A DNA stretch of 39,965 nucleotides from JAGNEJ01 sp043757865. Lineage in GTDB: Bacteria > Verrucomicrobiota > Verrucomicrobiia > Verrucomicrobiales > V1-33. Location: NCBI GenBank assembly GCA_043757865.1, contig JAYVOP010000380.1, positions 1 through 39,965 on the forward strand, written 5' to 3'. The notes below the pieces were generated by a model. That model worked only from the letters and a program-made list of their open reading frames with translations. It had not been told where the DNA came from and ran no database searches. Position numbers and translations under genes: made by a program. This document shows, in pieces, positions 17,838-26,390 of the stretch; the first letter of the stretch is position 1; every line of letters starts with the position of its first letter.

Positions 17838-18854
17838 ATGATCCCCCAACTTGATACCCTGCTTACCGCCGCCCTAGCCGAAATTCCTTCCATCACCACC
17901 GATGCAGGTCTGGAGGAGTTGCGTTTAAAATACCTGGGTAAAAAGGGCTCCGTCACGGTGCTGAGCGGAGGCATGAGGGACGTGCCGCCGGACCAAAAAG
18001 GTGCGGTGGGAGCGAAATTAAATGAAGCCCGCACGGGCATCACCACCGCCTTGGACAATAAGAATACCGAACTGGTGGCCGCTGCGGAGGCTGCGGAAGC
18101 CGCTAAAGTGGATCTCACTCTGCCCGCGCGGTCCGCCCCGGTCGGCACCCTGCATCCCATGAGTCAAGTGCTCGACAAAGCCGTGCAGATCCTCCGTCGT
18201 ATGGGGTTCGCGTTGGCCACGGGGCCGGAAGTGGAGACGGAGTGGCATTGCTTCGATGCCCTGAACACCCCCACCGACCATCCCGCGCGTAACGAGAGTG
18301 ATACCTTCTACTTCGATTCCGGCCTGCTCCTGCGCACCCACACTAGCAGTGTGCAAGTGCGCACCATGACCAGTCAGACGCCGCCCATCCGGATCATTGC
18401 CCCGGGCAGCGCATTTCGTCGGGATGAAATTGATGCCACGCACCTCAGCGCCTTTACCCAGTTAGAAGGGCTCTATGTCGCAGAAAAAGTTAGCCTAGCC
18501 GATCTCAAAGGCACCCTCGAACTCTTCTTCCGCCAGTTGCTCGGCCCGAAAACAGAGGTCCGCTTCCGCCCGCATTTTTTCCCTTTCACCGAGCCCAGCT
18601 ATGAAGTGGATGTGCTGCTCCACGCCCTTGGGCAAACCCCGCGCTGGGTAGAAATCCTCGGCTGCGGGATGGTAGATCCGGCGGTATTCACCGCCATCTG
18701 CGAACAACGCGGGGACGATGTTTACCATCCTGATAAAGTCACAGGCTTCGCCTTCGGCATGGGCTTGGAGCGGCTGGCAATGATCCAGTGGGGCATTAGC
18801 GATATTCGACATCTCATCGAAAACGACGCGCGTTTCTTGAGCCAGTTCGCGTAA
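17838..18854 (+). CDS. pheS: Phenylalanine-tRNA ligase alpha subunit
   Basis: The 338-residue product matches bacterial PheS. An N-terminal coiled-coil arm (about 1-90, with KYLGKKGSV) is followed by the class II catalytic core: HPMSQVLD, RTHTSSVQVRTM, motif 2 FRRDEIDATHLSAFTQLEG (about 193-211), the EPSYEVDV strand, GCGMVDPAVF, and motif 3 GFAFGMGLERLAM near residue 310. It charges tRNA-Phe as part of an alpha2-beta2 enzyme. The beta-subunit gene pheT, usually directly downstream, is absent; a tRNA-Leu gene on the other strand follows. The ATG at 17838 was chosen by alignment to the usual N-terminus and by the promoter. Confidence 0.96.
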   Translation: MIPQLDTLLTAALAEIPSITTDAGLEELRLKYLGKKGSVTVLSGGMRDVPPDQKGAVGAKLNEARTGITTALDNKNTELVAAAEAAEAAKVDLTLPARSAPVGTLHPMSQVLDKAVQILRRMGFALATGPEVETEWHCFDALNTPTDHPARNESDTFYFDSGLLLRTHTSSVQVRTMTSQTPPIRIIAPGSAFRRDEIDATHLSAFTQLEGLYVAEKVSLADLKGTLELFFRQLLGPKTEVRFRPHFFPFTEPSYEVDVLLHALGQTPRWVEILGCGMVDPAVFTAICEQRGDDVYHPDKVTGFAFGMGLERLAMIQWGISDIRHLIENDARFLSQFA

Positions 18855-18882
18855 TGCACGCGAGGATTTCCAGCTAGGGAAA

Positions 18883-18967
18883 TGGTGCTCGGAGCGGGAC
18901 TCGAACCCGCACAAGTTACCTCATACGCCCCTCAAACGTACGCGTCTACCAATTCCGCCACCCGAGC
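18883..18967 (-). tRNA. tRNA-Leu (anticodon GAG)
   Basis: On the minus strand the gene folds as a class II tRNA. The acceptor stem is GCTCGGG with TCCGAGC, the D-arm contains GGAATTGGTAGAC, the anticodon stem is TACGT/GCGTA with loop TTGAGGG (anticodon GAG), a long variable arm follows, and the T-arm is GCGGG-TTCGAGT-CCCGC. The 3' CCA is encoded. It reads CUC and CUU codons. Confidence 0.95.
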
Positions 18968-18980
18968 AATCTGGTGTATC

Positions 18981-19009
18981 CTAATAAGCTAACTAACAAG
19001 GGAACGCAA
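18981..19009 (-). promoter_or_regulatory. Possible tRNA-Leu promoter
   Basis: On the minus strand TTGCGT (19004-19009), 17 bp, TATTAG (18981-18986), ending 13 nt before the tRNA 5' end. The gene-free stretch 18968-19195 holds nothing else I can name. Confidence 0.4.
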
Positions 19010-19195
19010 TCCGCCCTCAGGCGCTTGCGTGCCAGCCCCTATACCGCCACCTAGCGGCCCGCAAGTCATTTCTGCATTTATGCACGAATCCAGGCAGGCA
19101 GCGCTGGGCTGCGTGTTGCTGGGGGAGAAATTGCTTGCCCCCGCCTCAGATGTGCGAGATGGCTGGCGCTCTATTTTCCTGCCTTTTCCTGCCTT

Positions 19196-19828
19196 ATGTC
19201 TGAACCGCTGTCTCCTTCTGATCCCATCGTTTGCGCTGCTACCCCGTGGTATTTGTGGCAACGCGTCGTGCCCTTTTCTTTATTGCCACTATTAATGGGG
19301 CTGTGGTTTTTCTATGACTATAAAGTGGGCTATCCAGAGAAACTACAACAATACCAAGAGCACGAAAAATATAAGCGGGACGGACGGGTGGAAGAATGGA
19401 TTAAATATTCCGCCGAGCGGGGCTGGCCGAAGGAACCGGATGACGTGAAAGAGCAGAGTAAGGTGGATGAGCAACTTTACTGGGCCGTCTTTGCTGGGGC
19501 TTTGGGCCTCGTTTCCGCCCTCTATCATGTCCTGAGTTATCCCAAGAAACTGACTGCTGATGCCACTTCCTTTACGCCGCCCTGGGGGCCGCAGATTGCC
19601 TTTACTGAGGTCACGAAAATCGACCGTCGGCCCTGGAAACTCAAGGGCCTAGCCAAGGCTTACTACACGCAGAATGGCCGCTCGAAAAAGGCCAGCATCG
19701 ATGACCTCCGCTTCAAAGGCGCAGAACAAGTGCTAGCGCGCATTCAGGCGAATTTCTCTGGAGAAATCTTGGACCTGGAGGCGGCTCCCGCAGCGGCGGA
19801 GGAAAGTGCGTCATTGCCTACAGAATAG
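19196..19828 (+). CDS. Two-helix membrane protein of unknown function
   Basis: The 210-residue product has a first membrane helix at about 24-41 (VVPFSLLPLLMGLWFFYDY), a charged soluble loop of about 50 residues rich in Lys, Glu and Tyr, a second helix at about 94-114 (LYWAVFAGALGLVSALYHVL) and a C-terminal soluble domain (about 120-210) with PPWGPQIAFTEVTKIDRRPW. The tail looks like a small PH-like or DUF domain, but no family is recognised. The stop lies only 2 nt from the stop of the convergent gene. Codon use is ordinary for the window. Confidence 0.75.
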   Translation: MSEPLSPSDPIVCAATPWYLWQRVVPFSLLPLLMGLWFFYDYKVGYPEKLQQYQEHEKYKRDGRVEEWIKYSAERGWPKEPDDVKEQSKVDEQLYWAVFAGALGLVSALYHVLSYPKKLTADATSFTPPWGPQIAFTEVTKIDRRPWKLKGLAKAYYTQNGRSKKASIDDLRFKGAEQVLARIQANFSGEILDLEAAPAAAEESASLPTE

Positions 19829-19830
19829 GA

Positions 19831-20460
19831 CTATTTCCCAGGCGTGATCTCCACGTCGTCGAATTGAATGGGCGTCATGCTGAAGGGTGCGCCCCAGAGG
19901 CTGGCTTTGCCGTTGGAGGGAGCGGCATCAGTGGTGAAGGCTAGGCTAGCTGCGGCAGGGCGGGGCTGACCTTCCTCCCAGGCGCGGCCTTCCAGCAGCC
20001 ATTTGCCGTCGGGGTTCGTGATGTTGAACTCTAGCCAATACCAGACATCTGATTTCCAGGTGAAGTCCGCCTTGGCCACCTGCGCGTCTTCCTTGATGAA
20101 CTCCACGGTCTTGTCCGCTGGATTGATACGGAAACGATAGCCGCTAGTGCCGCCCAAGCCCACGCCCAGGCGGGGGAAGCTGCGTCGCTTACTGCTGGCC
20201 TTGATCTTGGCCTTGATGGTGCCGCCGTTCTTGACGCTTTTGCCTAGCAACACCGCTCCTTCCGTCAGTGGCTCCGTGCCGATCTGGAGAACATGATTCT
20301 CTCCCTCTAACTCAATCGTAAAGGCTCCGTCCACGACCATGATTTCATCTGGCAGGGGACCGACTGGCAGTTTCTGAAAGTCTTGTTTGAAGACGTCCGA
20401 CGGAGCATCCGCCGTCAGCGGTAAGGTGAGCACAAGGAGGAGCAGGAGAGATTTGAGCAT
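19831..20460 (-). CDS. Secreted beta-rich protein, probably concanavalin-like fold
   Basis: The 209-residue product has a short signal peptide (MLKSLLLLLVLTLPLTADA). The mature part has the alternation of strands seen in DUF1080/LamG-type sandwich domains: DFQKLPVGPLPDEIMVVDGAFTIE, LLGKSVKNGGTIKAKIKAS, GYRFRINPADKTVEF, and a closing IQFDDVEITPGK. It could bind or act on carbohydrates outside the cell, but no catalytic residue is evident. The start is the ATG at 20460; a six-codon longer form is possible. It is divergent from the small ORF at 20548. Confidence 0.72.
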   Translation of the reverse strand: MLKSLLLLLVLTLPLTADAPSDVFKQDFQKLPVGPLPDEIMVVDGAFTIELEGENHVLQIGTEPLTEGAVLLGKSVKNGGTIKAKIKASSKRRSFPRLGVGLGGTSGYRFRINPADKTVEFIKEDAQVAKADFTWKSDVWYWLEFNITNPDGKWLLEGRAWEEGQPRPAAASLAFTTDAAPSNGKASLWGAPFSMTPIQFDDVEITPGK

Positions 20461-20547
20461 GGGATAGGATGGAGGCACCGGGTGCAGGGCAAGCGGACTT
20501 TTTTGCGGATTTATTGATTGCGTGGCAGGCGGCTGTGCCTACCGCAA

Positions 20548-20766
20548 ATGATGCCCTCCTCCTCTCCATCGGACATTGAACTCCGTGCCTCCTACTTCCA
20601 AGAATTTCTCCTCGAACGCCAGCGCATAGCCGAGCATAAACGCCTAGAGTCAGAACGCGCAGCCGCGCCTGTAAGCTGGGAAAACGCCCTGCTCACGTGG
20701 GTCCAAGACCACCGTCCCACCTGGAAAAAATCCCGCTCTCGCAAATCCGAACTCACCCCAGCCTAA
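20548..20766 (+). CDS. Small basic protein of unknown function upstream of purT
   Basis: This 72-residue ORF begins with tandem ATGs (20548 and 20551) and ends 2 nt before the purT start. The protein is amphipathic and charged: IELRASYFQEFLLERQRIAE, then WENALLTWVQDHRPTWKK and a basic tail. The aromatic and helical pattern looks conserved rather than random, and the tight spacing suggests translational coupling to purT. I do not recognise a family. No transmembrane segment or signal peptide is present. Confidence 0.6.
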   Translation: MMPSSSPSDIELRASYFQEFLLERQRIAEHKRLESERAAAPVSWENALLTWVQDHRPTWKKSRSRKSELTPA

Positions 20767-20768
20767 CT

Positions 20769-21950
20769 ATGATCTCCCTCGGCACCCCGCTCTCTCCTAC
20801 GGCCACCCGCATCGCCCTCTGCGGCGGCGGGGAACTGGGTAAAGAAGTCGTCATCGAACTCCAGCGCCTGGGCTGTGAGGTCATCGTCATCGACCGCTAT
20901 GCCAACGCTCCGGCCATGCAGGTGGCGCATCGGAGCCACGTGGTGGACATGCTCGACGGAGCCGCCCTGCGGGCGGTGCTAGAGTTAGAAAAGCCGCACC
21001 TCATCGTCCCAGAAGTAGAGGCCATTGCCACGGATACGCTGGTGGCGCTGGAGGCGGAAGGCTTCACAGTCATCCCCACGGCCCGCGCCACGCAGCTCAC
21101 GATGAATCGTGAGGGCATCCGCCATCTAGCCGCTGTGGAATTAGGCTTGAAGACCTCTCCGTATGAGTTTGCCGCCACGGAAACAGAGTTTGCCGCCGCC
21201 GTCGGGCGCATTGGCCTGCCGTGCGTGGTGAAGCCGATCATGAGCAGCTCTGGCAAGGGCCAGAGCGTGTTGCGAAGCGCGGAGGACATCGCTCCTGCAT
21301 GGCGGTATGCACAGGAAGGCGGACGCGCGGGGAAGGGGAAAGTGATCGTGGAGGGCTTCGTAAAATTTGATTATGAAATCACTCTGCTCACCGTGTGCCA
21401 CGCGGGCGGCACGTCGTTCTGCGAGCCGATTGGCCATTTGCAAGTGGATGGCGACTATCGTGAAAGCTGGCAACCGCAGCCGATGTCCTCTGCGGCCCTA
21501 GCCGCTAGCCAGCACATTGCCGGAGCCATCACGGCGGCGTTAGGCGGACGCGGCTTGTTCGGTGTGGAATTGTTTGTCAGTGGTGATGAAGTCTATTTCA
21601 GCGAGGTCAGTCCGCGTCCGCATGACACGGGTTTAGTCACCATTGCCAGCCAAGACCTGAGCGAATTCGCCCTGCACGCGCGGGCGATCCTGGGCCTGCC
21701 CATTCCCCAGATCCGGCAATACGGCCCAGCGGCCTCCGCAGTGATTTTACCAGAAGGTAACTCCACTGCCGCAGTCTTCCATCACGTGGAAACAGCCTTG
21801 GCGCAGGCAGACACGCACCTGCGCTTGTTCGGGAAACCGAGCATCGCTGGCCGCCGTCGCCTAGGCGTGGTGGCTTGTCTGGGCGCAGATCTTGAGAGTG
21901 CCCGCGCCAAAGCCCGCGCTGCGGTTAGCGGCGTAGTGGTGGAAATGTAG
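20769..21950 (+). CDS. purT: Formate-dependent phosphoribosylglycinamide formyltransferase
   Basis: The 393-residue product is the length of PurT, the ATP-grasp enzyme that makes formyl-GAR from GAR, formate and ATP in purine synthesis. It has the N-terminal nucleotide fold ALCGGGELGKEVVIELQRLG, PEVEAIATDTL, TMNREGIRHLAA, the ATP-grasp core VVKPIMSSSGKGQSV, FDYEITLLTV, EPIGHLQVDGDYRESWQP and the metal-site segment VYFSEVSPRPHDTGLVT. The ATG at 20769 is chosen because it matches the family N-terminus and follows the small ORF by 2 nt. Confidence 0.96.
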   Translation: MISLGTPLSPTATRIALCGGGELGKEVVIELQRLGCEVIVIDRYANAPAMQVAHRSHVVDMLDGAALRAVLELEKPHLIVPEVEAIATDTLVALEAEGFTVIPTARATQLTMNREGIRHLAAVELGLKTSPYEFAATETEFAAAVGRIGLPCVVKPIMSSSGKGQSVLRSAEDIAPAWRYAQEGGRAGKGKVIVEGFVKFDYEITLLTVCHAGGTSFCEPIGHLQVDGDYRESWQPQPMSSAALAASQHIAGAITAALGGRGLFGVELFVSGDEVYFSEVSPRPHDTGLVTIASQDLSEFALHARAILGLPIPQIRQYGPAASAVILPEGNSTAAVFHHVETALAQADTHLRLFGKPSIAGRRRLGVVACLGADLESARAKARAAVSGVVVEM

Positions 21951-22017
21951 CGTGTGGCCAGCCACTGCGATCGTAAAATCAGTCGCGCCACGGACTGGCC
22001 CATGCTACGGGCTGCCT

Positions 22018-22488
22018 ATGTCTGATCTTCTTGCGAATCTTGATCCCGCCCGCGCGCTGCTGCTGGCGCGCGCTAGCCGTGCGGCGTACTTTGAAAATCC
22101 CGATGAAGTGGCCGCTTGCCTAGCTGCTAGCCACGTTCAGGGGCAAACGGAACTTTTTCAAGGAGGCGATACGGGGGGCTTTCTCTTTAGCACCGACGCG
22201 CTGCTCATCGTGAGTTTCCGGGGAAGTGTGACGCTCAATGAGAGGGTCAATACCTCCGTGGAGCTAGTGCCGTGGCGGCCGGTCTTGCCAGAGGATTTTG
22301 CGGTGGCTTGCACTGGCTTGAGCTTTGATAAGCAGGGGAAATTGCGGGCGCAGCCCAGCGGTTGGCTGGTGGCGTTGACGATGTTAGATGAAATTCTCAG
22401 CCGCCCGGATGAGCAATGGATGGATCTGGCCGCGCATGGCAAAGACGGGGATCTACGCCTAGCCGAAGCGGCGTTTCCGGCTAAGTAA
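22018..22488 (+). CDS. Short protein resembling the N-terminal part of class 3 lipases
   Basis: The 156-residue product has an N-terminal helix pair (RALLLARASRAAYFENPDEV) and a strand LLIVSFRGSVTLNERVN that resembles the AFRGT strand of lipase class 3 proteins. The GxSxG nucleophile elbow expected downstream is missing, and the product ends where a full lipase would have about 100 more residues. It may therefore be a truncated, non-catalytic relative or an unrelated protein. It ends 2 nt before the priA start, which suggests an operon. The ATG at 22018 is the best start; a longer frame overlaps purT's end region. Confidence 0.55.
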   Translation: MSDLLANLDPARALLLARASRAAYFENPDEVAACLAASHVQGQTELFQGGDTGGFLFSTDALLIVSFRGSVTLNERVNTSVELVPWRPVLPEDFAVACTGLSFDKQGKLRAQPSGWLVALTMLDEILSRPDEQWMDLAAHGKDGDLRLAEAAFPAK

Positions 22489-22490
22489 TC

Positions 22491-24776
22491 ATGGCGCAAG
22501 ATTTCCTCTTCGATCTCCCGCCACGTCGCACGGATGCGCAAGCCCCCACGGGGCCTGTGGCGCTGGTGCTGGTGGATGGAGGCGAACAGAAGTTCGACTA
22601 TGCCATCCCCGATGCGCTTCGGCCACAAGTGGCCGAAGGCTCGCGCGTGAGGATGCCGCTGCGTGACCAGCTAACCACGGGCACGGTGATGGCCGTGCGC
22701 CCGGCTCGTGAGAGTGGGGCCAAGCAGGTGCGCCCGCTCCACAGCGTCATTTCCGAGCGCCCCACACTGACGGCCAAGCTGCTAGAGCTAGGCCGCTGGA
22801 TGTCTGAATATTACTGCTCCAGCATGGATTCGGTGATGAAGGCGATGTTGCCCGTGGCGGTGCGCGCGAACCTCAAGCAACCGAAGGAAATCAATTTCGT
22901 CCGCCTCCTCCGCGAACCAACAGCGGAGGAAATGGCCCTCCTGGAAACCAAGGCCAAGCGCCAGCACGAATTGATCCTGCAACTCCAGGAGGCGGAGATC
23001 CCGCTGCCGCAGTCAGAGTTAAATGCCTCCGCGCTCAAGACGCTGTTAGGGAAATTTCCTGATTCCCCACTCCTAGCCGTGGCAGTAGGCCAAGTGGAGC
23101 GCGATCCGTATGGCGATGATGAGTTCATCGCCACGCAGCCACTGGCGCTGAATGCCGAGCAAGAGGGGGTGATGAAGATTGTGCTAGAGGCGGTGGCTAA
23201 TCCAAAGACGGCCAAGCCCATTCTGCTGTTAGGCGTGACGGGTAGTGGCAAGACGGAAGTTTACCTGCAAGCCGCGCAACGCACGCTGGACCTGGGGAAA
23301 AGCGTGCTGGTGCTGGTGCCAGAGATCAGCCTTACGCCGCAGACGGTGGATCGTTTCAAGAGCCGCTTTTCCAGCATCCAGAAGCAAGTGGCTGTGCTGC
23401 ATAGCGGACTGAAGGAGGGGGAGCGCTTTGATGAATGGCATAAGATCGCCACGCGCCAGTGCCGCATCGTGATCGGGGCGCGCAGTGCCATCTTTGCCCC
23501 GCTGGAGGAGCTAGGGCTGATCCTGGTGGATGAGGAGCATGAGAATTCCTACAAGCAAGACGCTCCGCCGCGCTACCAAGGCCGGGACGTGGCCGTAATG
23601 CGGGCCTGGATTGAGGGTTGCCCCATCGTGCTAGGGAGCGCGACGCCGAGTCTGGAATCCTTCCTCAACACGCAGCGGGGAAAATACCAACTAGTGGAAA
23701 TGAAGCACCGCGCCGACGACTGCACATTGCCGTTAGTGCGCGTGATCGACATGAAGTTAGAAGGCGGTAAAGGGAAGCGCCAAGGCCCGGCCATCATCAG
23801 TGAGCGACTGCGCATGGGGATCGATCAACGGCTGCAAAAAGGCCAACAAATCATCCTCTTTCTCAACCGCCGGGGCTACAGCAAAAGCGTCACCTGCCAA
23901 GCCTGCGCCCACGTGGTGATGTGCCAGCATTGCAGCACCACGCTGCGGCTGCATCAGGCGGAGAACGTGCTCATCTGCCACATCTGCGGCTTCCGCCGCA
24001 AGCCGCCTCGCAAGTGTCCTGAGTGTGGTGATCCGGCCATTTTCTTTAGCGGATTCGGCACCCAACGCGTGGAGGAAACACTGCTGAAAATTTTCCCTAA
24101 GATCCGCATGGCCCGCGTGGATGCAGACTCCATGGGGCCTGCGAATAAGCTGCGGGACACGCTCAATGATTTCAAAGCCAACAAGCTGGACTTGCTGATC
24201 GGCACACAGATGATCGCCAAGGGGCTGCATTTTCCTAACGTTACTCTGGTGGGCGTGCTCAATGCAGATCTGGCACTGCACATTCCGGATTTCCGGGCGG
24301 GGGAAAGGACGTTTCAACTGCTGACGCAGGTGGCCGGACGTGCGGGCCGTGGAGAAATGGCGGGGGAGGTGATCATCCAGACGTTCACGCCGCAGAGCCC
24401 CAGCGTGCAGTTTGCGCGGCATCATGACTTCGATGGATTCGCCCGCCAAGAGCTGGCGATGCGGCGGGAGTGCGGGCATCCGCCGTTTAGCCATGCCGTG
24501 TTAGTCAATGTGCGCAGTGAGCACCAACAGCTCGCGCAATTTGCCATCGAATCCCTGGCGGAAACGCTAGCCACCAAGCTCCCGGAGGGCATCATGATGA
24601 GTGAGCCGAACCCCTGCCCGCTGGAGCGCACCCACAACCAATGGCGCTACCAACTACTCTTCCGCGCCCGCACCGTGCGGGAAATTACCAGCTACCTGAT
24701 GCCGATCCTGCGCAAAGAGCGTCCGAAAAATGAGGCCATCCTAACCGTGGATGTAGATCCAGTGAATCTGATGTAG
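22491..24776 (+). CDS. priA: Primosomal protein N' (replication restart helicase PriA)
   Basis: The 761-residue product is full length. The N-terminal DNA-binding part (about 20-200) contains WMSEYYCSS. The helicase core has Walker A GVTGSGKT (248-255), DEEH (347-350), GSATPSLES and the later GTQMIAKGLHFPNVTLVG and QVAGRAGRGE. Eight cysteines at about 469, 472, 478, 481, 496, 499, 509 and 512 form two zinc sites characteristic of PriA. It restarts stalled replication forks by unwinding DNA and loading DnaB. It begins 2 nt after the lipase-like gene. Confidence 0.97.
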   Translation: MAQDFLFDLPPRRTDAQAPTGPVALVLVDGGEQKFDYAIPDALRPQVAEGSRVRMPLRDQLTTGTVMAVRPARESGAKQVRPLHSVISERPTLTAKLLELGRWMSEYYCSSMDSVMKAMLPVAVRANLKQPKEINFVRLLREPTAEEMALLETKAKRQHELILQLQEAEIPLPQSELNASALKTLLGKFPDSPLLAVAVGQVERDPYGDDEFIATQPLALNAEQEGVMKIVLEAVANPKTAKPILLLGVTGSGKTEVYLQAAQRTLDLGKSVLVLVPEISLTPQTVDRFKSRFSSIQKQVAVLHSGLKEGERFDEWHKIATRQCRIVIGARSAIFAPLEELGLILVDEEHENSYKQDAPPRYQGRDVAVMRAWIEGCPIVLGSATPSLESFLNTQRGKYQLVEMKHRADDCTLPLVRVIDMKLEGGKGKRQGPAIISERLRMGIDQRLQKGQQIILFLNRRGYSKSVTCQACAHVVMCQHCSTTLRLHQAENVLICHICGFRRKPPRKCPECGDPAIFFSGFGTQRVEETLLKIFPKIRMARVDADSMGPANKLRDTLNDFKANKLDLLIGTQMIAKGLHFPNVTLVGVLNADLALHIPDFRAGERTFQLLTQVAGRAGRGEMAGEVIIQTFTPQSPSVQFARHHDFDGFARQELAMRRECGHPPFSHAVLVNVRSEHQQLAQFAIESLAETLATKLPEGIMMSEPNPCPLERTHNQWRYQLLFRARTVREITSYLMPILRKERPKNEAILTVDVDPVNLM

Positions 24777-24926
24777 CGGGCGCGGCGGCCTCACGTCCGC
24801 GGCTACGCATTGCGCAGGGCTTCAGGTAGAGAGATCACATCCAACGCCGAACCGTTAGGCCTCCATCGTGAGATCAGTTAGGAGATCCATTCGTAGTTTC
24901 ATCGCTCCTACGCGTGTCAGCGCTTT
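24777..24926. other. Intergenic gap between convergent genes
   Basis: These 150 bases lie between the priA stop and the DUF1080 gene stop. I see no ORF and no convincing terminator hairpin; a short T-run at 24922-24926 lacks a clear stem. Confidence 0.4.
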
Positions 24927-26261
24927 TTAATAAGGCAGCTCCTTCACATACAGATTACGGAAATAGAGCGTGTTGCCGTGGTTCTGGAGTTCGATGAGTT
25001 CTTCCCGCAGCAAGGGCTGACCGGGCTGCCAGTAGTTTTCTAGCAACTGCTCATCCACCACGCGCTGGCCGTTGAGATCGATACTGACGCGCTCGCCCAC
25101 CATGCGGATGTGGAAAGTATTCCATTCTCCTAACGCACGGTCAGCTTTAACCAGCGGATCTTTGCCCACGAGGCCGGGGCCTTTGTTATTCCACATACCA
25201 CCGGAGCCTTTTTGGCAGCCATGTTGGAATTGCGCTTCGTTACTAGGATCCCAGATTTGGATCTGCGGCGTGCTGCGGATGTAGATGCCGCTGTCCGCCT
25301 TGGCCGGGATTTTCCAATCCACATACATTTCAAAATCCCCGTAAGCCTTAGCGGTGCAGAGACTCTGGCCCTTGCCATCGAAGACGAGCGCACCATCCGC
25401 CACGGACCAATGCGCGTGGGCCGAGTCATCGCCCTTGGCTTGCGCGGTGGCCAGCGCGTCGGGGCTCAAAGCGCGACGTTTAAATGGATTGCCATCGCCC
25501 ACGAGTCCTTGCCAGCCCGTGAGATCTTTACCGTTGAAAAGCGCTTTAAAGCCCACTGGTGGCTGATTCGACTGCGTGGACTGCGGCAGGGCGGGGGCTG
25601 CCGTGTAGTCTGCTAGCTTGAGATTTTTATACGCCACGTAGTCCCCATGGCCGCAGAAGGCGAGGTAGCCCGTGGTGCGTTTGGCACCAGGATGTTTGGC
25701 TTCATCGTAAGTTAGGCTCTTAAGGAAACAGTCGGTAATGGTCTCGCCATTGAGGATGACTTTGATGTGATCTCCGATGGCGATGATCGTCTCGTGATTC
25801 CATTCTCCCACGGGCTTGAGGAAATTTTTGTCTTTCTGAATCGACGGCTGGAGGTTGTAAACGGAGCCGTGGAACTGCCACTCTTTGATGTCCTTATATT
25901 TCTCGTCCCGGTCATCGAGCACTTGGATTTCCATGCCCACATAAGCCGCGTCACCCGTGCCTGGATAGCGGATGCCAATGCCATTGTTCGACCCGGCCTT
26001 GAGTTTGAAATCGAAGTCGAACACGAAGTCACCATACTCTTTTTCGGTGTGGAGAAATTCCCCTTTGGGGGTGCAAGCGATCACCCCGTCTTGCACCTCG
26101 TAGCCACTCCCCACCCAGCCTGCGAGGCTGTGCCCATCGAACAGGGAGGTCCATGCGGCCTCGGCTAGCATGGCCGTGGTCTGGGCCGCAGGCACAAGAT
26201 CTGCGTGGGCGAAGGAGGTGGAAGAGGCTAAGGCGAGGAGCAGGAATGGAGAATATTTCAT
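24927..26261 (-). CDS. Secreted protein with two DUF1080 domains
   Basis: The 444-residue product has a signal peptide (about 1-20). Two DUF1080 domains follow: domain 1 at about 38-215 (TSLFDGHSLAGW ... DFVFDFDFKLKAGSNNGIGIRY ... GYLAFCGHGDYVAYKNLKL) and domain 2 at about 240-444 (KALFNGKDLTGW ... DSGIYIRSTPQIQIWD ... IELQNHGNTLYFRNLYVKEL). DUF1080 is a beta-sandwich now linked to 3-keto-disaccharide hydrolysis and found in great numbers in Planctomycetota and Verrucomicrobiota. The ATG at 26261 directly precedes the signal peptide; a longer form would extend into the promoter region of the divergent gene. Confidence 0.93.
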   Translation of the reverse strand: MKYSPFLLLALASSTSFAHADLVPAAQTTAMLAEAAWTSLFDGHSLAGWVGSGYEVQDGVIACTPKGEFLHTEKEYGDFVFDFDFKLKAGSNNGIGIRYPGTGDAAYVGMEIQVLDDRDEKYKDIKEWQFHGSVYNLQPSIQKDKNFLKPVGEWNHETIIAIGDHIKVILNGETITDCFLKSLTYDEAKHPGAKRTTGYLAFCGHGDYVAYKNLKLADYTAAPALPQSTQSNQPPVGFKALFNGKDLTGWQGLVGDGNPFKRRALSPDALATAQAKGDDSAHAHWSVADGALVFDGKGQSLCTAKAYGDFEMYVDWKIPAKADSGIYIRSTPQIQIWDPSNEAQFQHGCQKGSGGMWNNKGPGLVGKDPLVKADRALGEWNTFHIRMVGERVSIDLNGQRVVDEQLLENYWQPGQPLLREELIELQNHGNTLYFRNLYVKELPY

Positions 26262-26390
26262 AGGTGTTAGGTGAAGGAATGGCAAGACGCTAGTGGCGGA
26301 AACTGCCTTGCGCAGCAAGCCTAAGCACAAACTCAAACGCTCGCATTTGCGGGCTGGGATGCCGTCCAGCGTCCGTGCATACGTTCTTGC

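Noticed and set aside
18968..19195. An RNA gene or riboswitch in the 228-bp gap beside tRNA-Leu
   Set aside because: Only short palindromes (TGCATTTATGCA) and a weak CCGC/GCGG hairpin are present; no recognised fold.
22926..23251. Antisense ORFs opposite priA as candidate genes
   Set aside because: They follow the third-position bias of priA and have no start context or motif.
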